From positions 4,526,001 to 4,590,000 of the forward strand of contig OZ241368.1 in the NCBI GenBank assembly GCA_965200525.1: DNA of 64,000 bases, read 5' to 3'. Numbering within the stretch: position 1 is the first letter of the stretch; each line of letters starts with the position of its first letter. This DNA comes from JANNPJ01 sp965200525 (lineage in GTDB: Bacteria; Actinomycetota; Actinomycetes; Actinomycetales; Kineosporiaceae). The notes beneath the pieces were generated by a model, which was not told where the DNA came from, made no database searches, and saw only the letters and a program-made list of their open reading frames with translations. Positions 34,929 through 40,988 of the stretch are shown piece after piece. The position numbers were made by a program, and so were the translations under genes.

Positions 34929-35165
34929 TCAGCCGAGCAGGTAGTCGAAGTCGCCGTCCTTGGCCCCCATGATCATTGCCTCTACCTCGGCGCGCGTGTA
35001 GACCAGCGCCGGGCCTTTCGGGTGGCGCGAGTTGCGCATCGCCACGGAGCCGTCGACGAGCTCGGCGAGCTCGACGCAGTTGCCCTGAGAGTTGCTGCGC
35101 TGGCTCTTCACCCAGGTGACGTCCGTGATCTCGTCGGCGGACATGCCGTTGTGGATCGGGCCCAT
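34929..35165 (-). CDS. DUF397 protein
   Basis: The 78-residue protein has the DUF397 pattern: VTWVKSQRSNSQGNCVELAE, then SVAMRNSRHPKGPALVYTRA. The ATG at 35165 follows GGAGGAGG and removes a spurious 49-residue extension. In Streptomyces, DUF397 proteins pair with an Scr1/WhiJ-type regulator and bind it. The partner here is the adjacent XRE gene 221 bases upstream on the same strand. Confidence 0.92.
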   Translation of the reverse strand: MGPIHNGMSADEITDVTWVKSQRSNSQGNCVELAELVDGSVAMRNSRHPKGPALVYTRAEVEAMIMGAKDGDFDYLLG

Positions 35166-35231
35166 CTCAACCTCCTCCTTCTGTGTCGGAAGCGTGCCAG
35201 GGGGAGTGAGCGCCCCCAACGCTTCTGCTGC

Positions 35232-35242
35232 TGCACATGCAT
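35232..35242. promoter_or_regulatory. degenerate copy of the module operator
   Basis: TGCACATGCAT differs by one base from the perfect palindrome found twice upstream of the HATPase gene. It lies 67 nt upstream of the DUF397 start, so the same regulator may also control this gene. Confidence 0.35.
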
Positions 35243-35340
35243 CCGCTCGCGCATCTGCAGGTACGCGAGAATTTAGCCGCTTTGACAGCGCTTTGCGAGG
35301 GGGTAAGGGCACACAGAGTTATTGAACATGAGCGTACTGT

Positions 35341-35354
35341 TACCCGAATGGGTA
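35341..35354. promoter_or_regulatory. inverted repeat upstream of DUF397
   Basis: TACCCGAATGGGTA is a 5+5 inverted repeat with a 4-nt centre, in the 221-nt gap between the XRE and DUF397 genes. An 11-nt direct repeat (ACACAGAGTTA) flanks it at 35311 and about 35379. It may be an operator or a short hairpin. Confidence 0.35.
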
Positions 35355-35386
35355 CAAAAGCGAACAACCGCGCCTAAAACACAGAG

Positions 35387-36247
35387 TTAAACCTGCGTCA
35401 AGATCCGCTCGAGGGTCTTCCGGGTGACGTCCGGAGGCTGGCTGTCGACGGTGAGACGATCCATCGTGCGGGCGTACCGCTCGACATAGTCGCGCTTGTC
35501 CAGGTAGTAGGCACTGACCAGTTGCTCGACATACACGACGTCCGGCAGTTCGGGTTCGGGGAAACGCAGAATGCTGAAGGCGCCGCTCTCACCGGCGTGG
35601 CCGCCGAACCGGAACGGCATCACCTGAAGGGTGACGTTCGGCAGGGTCATCAGGTCGAGCAGGTGCTCGACCTGGGCCCGCATCACCTTGCTGCCGCCGA
35701 TCGGCCGGTGCAGGGCGGCCTCATCGACCACGGCCCAGAACACCGGAGCGTTGTTCGGCCGGCGCAGGATCTTCTGCCGGGTCACCCGCAGGTGCACCCG
35801 ACGTTCCATGTCCGCGGTCGAGGCGTCCGGCGAACCGGCGCTGACCACGGCCCGGGCGTACTCCTCGGTCTGCAGCAGGCCGGGCAGGAACTGGATCTCG
35901 TAGCTGCGGATCAGTGTGGCCGCCTCTTCCAGCCCGACATAGGTCTGGAACCAGTTCGGCAGCACGTCGTCGTAGCTGTGCCACCAGCCGGCGCTATTGG
36001 CCTCCCGGGCCAGGGCGACCAGCGCCTCGCGCTGGACCTCGTCCTGTACCCCGTACAACTCGAGCAGGTCGCTGATGTCGCGGTCCTTGAACCCGACCCG
36101 CCCCAGCTCCAGGCGACTGATCTTGGACTCGGAGGCACGGATCCGGTAGCCGGCGGCCTCACGAGTGATGCCCTTCTCTTCGCGGAGTCGTCGAAGTTGA
36201 GCGCCCACCAAAATCCGCCTGACCGTCGGACCACCCGGCGTCGGCAC
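35387..36247 (-). CDS. Scr1/WhiJ-like XRE regulator with DUF5753
   Basis: The 286-residue regulator has an XRE helix-turn-helix at about residues 14-70 (AQLRRLREEKGITREAAGYR, SESKISRLELGRVGF) followed by the DUF5753 region, with the characteristic YEIQFLPGLLQTEEYARAVV and the VTLQVMPFRFGGHAGESGAF block. These proteins typically sit with DUF397 and HATPase genes and affect development or antibiotic production in Streptomyces. The start is GTG at 36247. The divergent HATPase gene shares the intergenic region with two perfect palindromes. Confidence 0.9.
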   Translation of the reverse strand: MPTPGGPTVRRILVGAQLRRLREEKGITREAAGYRIRASESKISRLELGRVGFKDRDISDLLELYGVQDEVQREALVALAREANSAGWWHSYDDVLPNWFQTYVGLEEAATLIRSYEIQFLPGLLQTEEYARAVVSAGSPDASTADMERRVHLRVTRQKILRRPNNAPVFWAVVDEAALHRPIGGSKVMRAQVEHLLDLMTLPNVTLQVMPFRFGGHAGESGAFSILRFPEPELPDVVYVEQLVSAYYLDKRDYVERYARTMDRLTVDSQPPDVTRKTLERILTQV

Positions 36248-36411
36248 AGTGTGTGCACCTCTCCATGCTCAGGGGACCTCGGTGACCGAGATCACTCGGC
36301 CTCCGGATCCACGATGACGACCCTGGGAACAGTCTGTCACCTCCGGGATCACTTGAGCAGTCGGTACGGACGTTCAGTGGATGTCGGACTTCCCGGCACA
36401 AAACTATGGTG

Positions 36412-36462
36412 ATGCACGTGCATCGGCACGAACCAATCCGTTAGCCTGAGATGCACGTGCAT
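36412..36462. promoter_or_regulatory. two palindromic operators around a promoter
   Basis: ATGCACGTGCAT occurs twice, at 36412-36423 and 36451-36462, 39 nt apart. A -10-like TAGCCT (36442-36447) lies between them on the plus strand, so the first copy covers the expected -35 region and the second the expected transcript start. Binding to both would block transcription of the HATPase gene. This accounts for most of the 303-nt gap between the divergent XRE and HATPase genes. Confidence 0.6.
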
Positions 36463-36550
36463 TCGTCGCGAGCGTTTGCACCGTACGGATCGAGCAGTCG
36501 GGAGCCGCACCTCGGTGTGGCCGCCGGCTCCGGGTGAACGGGGAGAGGCC

Positions 36551-37105
36551 GTGGGTCGAGTCGTGAACACCGCTGGGAGCGACATGGAGAGCGCCGTGCT
36601 GCGGTCGCTGCCGAGCGACCTGACCGCGGTCCGGCAGGCCCGGGACGTGGTGCAGCGGGTGCTGCGCCACTGGCGGGCCGACGAGATCTTCGACGACGTC
36701 GTGCTGGTGGCCTCCGAGCTCGTCTCCAATGCCCTGCAGCACGGCCTGCGGGTCGACGAACCGGATGCCGACGACGAGCCCGGGACGGCGCCGCGGCGCC
36801 GCGACGGGCTTCCGGTCCCGACCCGGATCGGTGATCGCGACGAGGTCCAGATCAGCCTGGTCAGCACCGGCAGCCACGTCATCTGCGCGGTCACCGACCC
36901 GAGCGAGGCTCCGCCGGTGCGGCAGTCGGCCGATCCGTTCGCCGGGTCCGGCCGGGGGCTGCAGCTGGTGGAGTCGCTCAGCCTCTGCTGGGGCTGGACG
37001 CTGCTGGACGGCGATCCCGAGGCCGACGCGGTCCAGGGCAAGTCGGTCTGGGCGATCTTCCCGCTGGCCCTGGCCGGCCGGGCCCGAGTTGTCGGTGCGG
37101 CATGA
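36551..37105 (+). CDS. RsbW-like ATP-binding (HATPase) protein
   Basis: The 184-residue protein has a GHKL fold of the anti-sigma/histidine-kinase-like type: the N-box is in VLVASELVSNALQHG and the G-box in GSGRGLQLVESLS, with the CAVTDPSE segment between. It has an insertion after the N-box, about 20 residues of acidic and basic sequence. The GTG at 36551 follows GGGAGAGG. Members of this group act as serine kinases or anti-sigma factors. It is the third part of the WhiJ-like module and overlaps the next gene by 4 bases. Confidence 0.85.
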   Translation: MGRVVNTAGSDMESAVLRSLPSDLTAVRQARDVVQRVLRHWRADEIFDDVVLVASELVSNALQHGLRVDEPDADDEPGTAPRRRDGLPVPTRIGDRDEVQISLVSTGSHVICAVTDPSEAPPVRQSADPFAGSGRGLQLVESLSLCWGWTLLDGDPEADAVQGKSVWAIFPLALAGRARVVGAA

Positions 37106-37446
37106 CTCGCTTCTCGCTCGGCTTCATGGCCGGGGTGCGCTCCGGGCTGCGCTCGGGCCGGATCCCGGATCTGCTGCCGGCTCAGCTGCGCCGGCCCCGG
37201 CAGCAGAGAACCGTGCTCGAGGCCCTGGCCGAGGTGGGGCCGGCCGGCTTGACCCCGAACGGGCTCGAGGTCACCACCGAACTGCCCGAACCCCGGCTGA
37301 ACGAGGCCCTGCACGACCTGATCGCCGCCGGGCTGGTCTGCCGGCAGGGCAAGCACCCGGTGGACAAGGGCCAGGGGGCCGGCACCGTGACCGACCCGCA
37401 CGACGACTTCTACCTGCTCGCGGAGCACGCCGGCCGAGACGCCTGA
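37102..37446 (+). CDS. hypothetical winged-helix-like protein
   Basis: The 114-residue protein is translationally coupled to the HATPase gene (ATGA overlap). I do not recognise the family. Residues 30-85 resemble a winged helix: TVLEALAEVGPAGLTPNGLE, then a recognition-like helix PEPRLNEALHDLIAAGLVCR. The N-terminus is basic (FMAGVRSGLRSGR) and the C-terminus ends in DDFYLLAEHAG. Coupling suggests it works with the HATPase, perhaps as a DNA-binding partner, but this is inference. Confidence 0.7.
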   Translation: MTRFSLGFMAGVRSGLRSGRIPDLLPAQLRRPRQQRTVLEALAEVGPAGLTPNGLEVTTELPEPRLNEALHDLIAAGLVCRQGKHPVDKGQGAGTVTDPHDDFYLLAEHAGRDA

Positions 37447-37529
37447 GTCGAGCCGCCGCCGATCGGCCGAACCCGATCGGCGGCGCCTCGACCCAGGGGG
37501 CCCGCCCCGGGCCGGCCTCGGGCCCGGGC

Positions 37530-38378
37530 TCAGGTGGCCTTTCCGACCCCGGCCAGGATCCGGATCGGATGCGGAGTTCCGGCGTCCCGCCACTCGGTGA
37601 CGTCGACCAGGCCCGGCTCGAGCAGGTCCATCCCGTCGAACAGCTGCCCGACCTGAGCGGTCGAGCGCAGCACGAAGGGTGCCGCGGAGCGGGAGTAGAC
37701 CGCCTCGAGCCGGTCGATCAGGGCGCCGTCCATGCCGTCCTTGCAGGCCGTGGAGATGGCCACATAGCTGCCCGGCGGCAGCGAACGGCAGAATTGCTTG
37801 ACCACTTCGGTAGCGAGTTCGCGCCGGACGAAGTGCAGGACGGCGAAGAACAGCAGCCCGATCGGGCGGTCGAAGTCGAGATGGGCCCGGACCTCGGGGT
37901 TGTCCATGATCGAGGCCGGTTGGCGCATGTCGCGGGCCAGGGCCAGTACTCCGGGCCGAGGGGCGCGCAGAGCCCGGTTGTGGGACATCACGATCGGGTC
38001 GTTGTCGACGTAGACGACCTTGGCCCCGGGCTGGAACTGCTGAGCCACCTCGTGCACGTTGGGCGACGTCGGGATGCCGGTGCCGAGGTCGATGAACTGG
38101 TCGATGCCGAGCCGGGCCATCGCCTCGACCGCCCGGACCAGGAACCCCCGGTTGGCCATCGCGACGTCGCGGAAGGCCGGCACGATCTCGGCCACGGCCT
38201 CGACCGCGACCCGGTCGACCTCGAAGTTGTCCTTGCCGCCGAGGGAGTAGTCGTACATCCGGGCCGGGCTCGGCTTGCGGGTGTCGATCTCCGGGGGGAT
38301 CCAGGTCGAGTCCTCGTCGGTCCAGGCCCAGTCGACCTCGACCTGCGTCTCGCCGTCGTTCGGTTGTGCGGTCGTCAT
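37530..38378 (-). CDS. SAM-dependent methyltransferase, PF04672 type
   Basis: About 282 residues from the ATG at 38378; a GTG at 38405 would add nine. The family signature IDTRKPSPARMYDYSLGG is followed by GGKDNFEVDR, the SAM-binding FIDLGTGIPTSPNVHEVA and the VVYVDNDPIVMSHNRAL strand. This family is very common in actinobacteria in many copies, with no known substrate. It often lies near DUF397/Scr1 modules, as here. Confidence 0.88.
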   Translation of the reverse strand: MTTAQPNDGETQVEVDWAWTDEDSTWIPPEIDTRKPSPARMYDYSLGGKDNFEVDRVAVEAVAEIVPAFRDVAMANRGFLVRAVEAMARLGIDQFIDLGTGIPTSPNVHEVAQQFQPGAKVVYVDNDPIVMSHNRALRAPRPGVLALARDMRQPASIMDNPEVRAHLDFDRPIGLLFFAVLHFVRRELATEVVKQFCRSLPPGSYVAISTACKDGMDGALIDRLEAVYSRSAAPFVLRSTAQVGQLFDGMDLLEPGLVDVTEWRDAGTPHPIRILAGVGKAT

Positions 38379-38572
38379 CTCCGCGGACCCCCGGATGATC
38401 GCCACTAATAAGGATTTGCCACCCTATCCACCCCATAAGCCAGGTCAACGGACACCGCATGTCGAAGTCGCCACATATCGGCCGGAGACGGCGCTTGTCC
38501 CCAGAATGGGGGGCGTGGATGACGGGCTACTGTGGTCGGCGTCCAACCTGCCATCGCCCGAGGGAGACGGCC

Positions 38573-38857
38573 CTGATTACCGCGATTGTTCTGCTCCAGG
38601 CCCGGCCCGACCGGATCCCCGAGGTGGCCACCCTGGTGGCCCAGATCGAGGGCGTGCGGGAGGTCTACTCCGTCACCGGCGACGTCGACCTGGTGGCCAT
38701 CGTGCGCGTGGACGAGCAGGAGGCGCTGGCCGACATCATTGCCGGGCATCTCGGCAAGGTGGACGGCGTCGTCAAGACTCGGACGTATCTCGCTTTTCGT
38801 GCATACTCTCCCTCAGACATCGACGATGCTCTCGGATCGGGATTCGGCGACGGCTGA
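38573..38857 (+). CDS. Lrp/AsnC ligand-binding-domain protein, CTG start
   Basis: The 94-residue protein is a stand-alone RAM (Lrp/AsnC effector) domain: ITAIVLLQARPDRIPEVATL, YSVTGDVDLVAIVRVDEQEA, and the C-terminal TRTYLAFRAYSPSDIDDAL. Homologous actinobacterial proteins start MITAIVL, which aligns exactly with LITAIVL here. The codon at that point is CTG (38573), with AGGGAG six bases upstream. An in-frame ATG at 38519 would add a non-conserved basic extension. These domains bind amino acids and oligomerise; no DNA-binding part is present. Confidence 0.85.
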   Translation: MITAIVLLQARPDRIPEVATLVAQIEGVREVYSVTGDVDLVAIVRVDEQEALADIIAGHLGKVDGVVKTRTYLAFRAYSPSDIDDALGSGFGDG

Positions 38858-38900
38858 GGTCCGCGGCCGCGCCGGCTGAGGTTCTCCGAAAGGGGTCGCA

Positions 38901-40139
38901 CTGGAAGTCGAGCCATCCGCCCCCAGAGTCACCTTCGCCGAGGTCTTCCGGATCGCCGAGTTCCGGGCTCTGTGGTTGTCCCAGATCCTGTCGCTGGTCG
39001 GCGATCAGCTCGCGATAGTGGCCCTCACCTGGCTGGTCTTCGACCGGACCGACTCCGCGCTGCTGGCCGCGGTCACCTACGCGATCAGTTTCCTGCCCTG
39101 GCTGGTGGGCGGCCCGCTGCTGTCCGGGCTGGCCGATCGACTTCCCCGGCGTGGGCTGATGGTGGTCTGTGATCTGGCCCGCGCGCTGCTCATGCTGGCC
39201 ATGGCCACCTTCGGGCTGCCGATCTGGGTGCTGTGCGTGCTGCTGTTCGCCACCGAGCTCTTCTCCCCGCCCTTCGGGGCCGCCCGGGCTGCGCTGATGC
39301 CCGAGGTTCTCACCGGTGACCGCTACGTCGTGGGATCGGCGATCGGCAATGTCACGGTTCAAGCCGGACAAGTGCTCGGCTTCGGCCTGGCCGGCCTGGT
39401 TGTGGCCGTCATCCGCCCGTCCGGTGCTCTGGGCGTGAACTCCGCGACCTTCGTGCTCAGTGCCGTCCTACTCGTGGTCGGGGTGAAGCGCCGCCCCGCG
39501 GCCCGCAGCGACCCGCCCAGGATGTCCTCGATGCTGGGAGATGCCGTGGAGGCCGCCCGGCTGGTGTTCGGCACGCCGCAGTTGCGGGTGCTCACCGGGT
39601 TCGCCCTGCTCTGCGTCTGGTACGTGGTTCCGGAGGGACTGGTCGCGCCGTACGCCCACGACCTCGGCGGAGGGGCGGCGATGGCCGGATTGCTCTTGGC
39701 CTCGATTCCGGGCGGGGCGGTGCTCGGAGCGCTGATCTTCAGTCGCTGGGTCCAACCGGCGCGACGAGTCCGGCTGATGGGTCCGCTGGCCCTGGGTACC
39801 TGCGCGCCGTTTCTGGGGTGTGTCTGGCATCCGGGACTGGGCTGGTCGTTGGTGATCTTCGCCGTCTCGGGGGCGTGCAGCTCCTACCAGTTGGCGGCCA
39901 ACGCGGCGTTCGTGATCGCGGTCCCCCCGGTGTCCCGGGGGCAGGCGTTCGGGCTGGTCCAGGCCCTGATGAGCGTCGGTCAGGGGCTGGCCGTCGTGCT
40001 GGCCGGGGCGCTGGCCGAATTCTGGGGTGCCGCCGGGGTGATCGTGGCCGCCGGAGCCGCCGGCGGTGTGATGGCGGTTCTCTTGGCCTTGGAGGGGCGC
40101 AAGTCCTTGTCCATCGCCCTCGTCGTGGGCAAGGCGTGA
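38901..40139 (+). CDS. MFS transporter (EntS-like), probable CTG start
   Basis: The 412-residue transporter has the N-terminus expected for this family, FRIAEFRALWLSQILSLVGD, then about twelve helices, ending LLALEGRKSLSIALVVGKA. Between the in-frame stop at 38877 and the first usual start codon (TTG at 38976) there is no ATG or GTG; a TTG start would cut off residues leading into helix one. CTG at 38901 has an AAAGGGG five bases upstream. It is a candidate exporter, and its 3' end meets the mini-ORF array head on, one base from the last array stop codon. Confidence 0.82.
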   Translation: MEVEPSAPRVTFAEVFRIAEFRALWLSQILSLVGDQLAIVALTWLVFDRTDSALLAAVTYAISFLPWLVGGPLLSGLADRLPRRGLMVVCDLARALLMLAMATFGLPIWVLCVLLFATELFSPPFGAARAALMPEVLTGDRYVVGSAIGNVTVQAGQVLGFGLAGLVVAVIRPSGALGVNSATFVLSAVLLVVGVKRRPAARSDPPRMSSMLGDAVEAARLVFGTPQLRVLTGFALLCVWYVVPEGLVAPYAHDLGGGAAMAGLLLASIPGGAVLGALIFSRWVQPARRVRLMGPLALGTCAPFLGCVWHPGLGWSLVIFAVSGACSSYQLAANAAFVIAVPPVSRGQAFGLVQALMSVGQGLAVVLAGALAEFWGAAGVIVAAGAAGGVMAVLLALEGRKSLSIALVVGKA

Positions 40140-40140
40140 C

Positions 40141-40164
40141 TCAGGTCCACTTGGCTCCGCGCAT
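40141..40164 (-). CDS. mini-ORF unit 9, MRGAKWT
   Basis: ATG start with AAGGAGG five bases upstream. It ends one codon earlier than the others with TGA after Thr, one base from the stop of the opposing MFS gene. It is the last unit in transcription order. Confidence 0.55.
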   Translation of the reverse strand: MRGAKWT

Positions 40165-40205
40165 GGGGTCCTCCTTCCTGGTTGAGCGGCTGGGTGGTGG
40201 CGTTG

Positions 40206-40232
40206 CTATCGGGTCCACTTGGCTCCGCGCAC
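40206..40232 (-). CDS. mini-ORF unit 8, MRGAKWTR (GTG start)
   Basis: GTG start with AAAGGAG six bases upstream; last sense codon CGA, stop TAG. Confidence 0.55.
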   Translation of the reverse strand: MRGAKWTR

Positions 40233-40273
40233 GGTGGTCTCCTTTCTGCTCGGACGGCGGATGGGCGATGGCG

Positions 40274-40300
40274 TCAACGGGTCCACTTGGCTCCGCGCAT
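40274..40300 (-). CDS. mini-ORF unit 7, MRGAKWTR
   Basis: ATG start with AAGGAGG five bases upstream; last sense codon CGT, stop TGA. Arg and stop codons differ from the GTG-type units, but the peptide does not. Confidence 0.55.
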   Translation of the reverse strand: MRGAKWTR

Positions 40301-40341
40301 GGGGTCCTCCTTCCTGGTTGAGCGGCTGGGTGGTGGCGTTG

Positions 40342-40368
40342 CTATCGGGTCCACTTGGCTCCGCGCAC
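40342..40368 (-). CDS. mini-ORF unit 6, MRGAKWTR (GTG start)
   Basis: Identical to unit 8: GTG start, CGA, TAG, AAAGGAG ribosome-binding site. Confidence 0.55.
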   Translation of the reverse strand: MRGAKWTR

Positions 40369-40409
40369 GGTGGTCTCCTTTCTGCTCGGACGGCGGATGG
40401 GCGATGGCG

Positions 40410-40436
40410 TCAACGGGTCCACTTGGCTCCGCGCAT
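40410..40436 (-). CDS. mini-ORF unit 5, MRGAKWTR
   Basis: Identical to unit 7: ATG start, CGT, TGA, AAGGAGG ribosome-binding site. Confidence 0.55.
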   Translation of the reverse strand: MRGAKWTR

Positions 40437-40477
40437 GGGGTCCTCCTTCCTGGTTGAGCGGCTGGGTGGTGGCGTTG

Positions 40478-40504
40478 CTATCGGGTCCACTTGGCTCCGC
40501 GCAC
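40478..40504 (-). CDS. mini-ORF unit 4, MRGAKWTR (GTG start)
   Basis: Identical to unit 8, and the last GTG-type unit before the diverged end of the array. Confidence 0.55.
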   Translation of the reverse strand: MRGAKWTR

Positions 40505-40545
40505 GGTGGTCTCCTTTCTGCTCGGACGGCGGATGGGCGATGGCG

Positions 40546-40572
40546 TCAACGGGTCCACTTGGCTCCGCGCAT
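40546..40572 (-). CDS. mini-ORF unit 3, MRGAKWTR
   Basis: Start, peptide and ribosome-binding site match units 5 and 7 (ATG, CGT, TGA). Confidence 0.55.
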   Translation of the reverse strand: MRGAKWTR

Positions 40573-40613
40573 GGGGTCCTCCTTCCTGGTTGAGCGGCTG
40601 GGTGGTGGCGTTG

Positions 40614-40640
40614 CTATCGGGTCCACTTGGCTCCGCGCAC
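40614..40640 (-). CDS. mini-ORF unit 2, MRGAKWTR (GTG start)
   Basis: GTG start with AAGGGAG six bases upstream, CGA, TAG. Its upstream spacer has many substitutions against the other GTG-type units, yet ribosome-binding site and ORF are kept. Confidence 0.55.
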   Translation of the reverse strand: MRGAKWTR

Positions 40641-40680
40641 GGTCATCTCCCTTCTGCTCGGATGCTGGTGACGCAAGGTG

Positions 40681-40707
40681 TTAACGAGTCCACTTGGCTC
40701 CGCGCAC
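40681..40707 (-). CDS. mini-ORF unit 1, MRGAKWTR (GTG start)
   Basis: First unit in transcription order. GTG start with GAGAGAGGG upstream; Thr is ACT instead of ACC, Arg is CGT and the stop is TAA, so three codons differ from the GTG-type units with no change of peptide. Confidence 0.55.
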   Translation of the reverse strand: MRGAKWTR

Positions 40708-40747
40708 GGCGGCCCTCTCTCGATCGCTCAGCTGCAACGGGATGTAC

Positions 40748-40777
40748 TTGTTACCGCTCTTGTGGTGCGTATCACAA
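40748..40777 (-). promoter_or_regulatory. candidate promoter of the mini-ORF array
   Basis: On the minus strand TTGTGA (40777-40772) and TAACAA (40753-40748) are 18 nt apart, 41 nt before the first mini-ORF. The surrounding 40740-40860 stretch is less GC-rich than its neighbours and contains no gene. Confidence 0.45.
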
Positions 40778-40988
40778 TCATGTCCAGGTTTCTGATCCTG
40801 CTCGCCCTTGATCGGGTGGCCCAAGTGTCCTAGGCCCGCCTCGAAACGGATGCATCGCGAGAATGAACCGACACCGAATCCAGGATCTTCTTTGGCTCGC
40901 CTCCTCTACTCAGAGTCGGACTTATGCGACACTTCGTGAGGAGTGCTGTTCCGTTGGTGATTCAGGGCGCAGAGACAGGGGGTCCAAC

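Larger units (their letters stand above)
40141..40707 (-). repeat. tandem array of nine SD-led mini-ORFs (MRGAKWTR)
   Basis: A 19-nt core, GTCCACTTGGCTCCGCGCA on the plus strand, recurs at 40145, 40213, 40281, 40349, 40417, 40485, 40553, 40621 and 40688, that is every 68 nt (67 for the last step). Two spacer types alternate, so three 136-nt double units (40145-40552) are identical. On the minus strand each core is a start codon and six sense codons (M/V RGAKWT), followed by Arg and a stop in eight units, and each is preceded by a Shine-Dalgarno 5-6 nt upstream. It is not CRISPR, because spacers are not unique. Confidence 0.9.

Noticed and set aside
40145..40707. CRISPR array
   Set aside because: The repeated core is 19 nt with 49-nt gaps, but the gaps are two alternating, identical sequences rather than unique spacers, and no cas gene is present.
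40182..40811. Plus-strand proteins of 91-124 residues through the repeat array
   Set aside because: The 136-nt period is not a multiple of three, so these frames exist only because the repeats contain few stops; they shift frame between copies and have no ribosome-binding sites.
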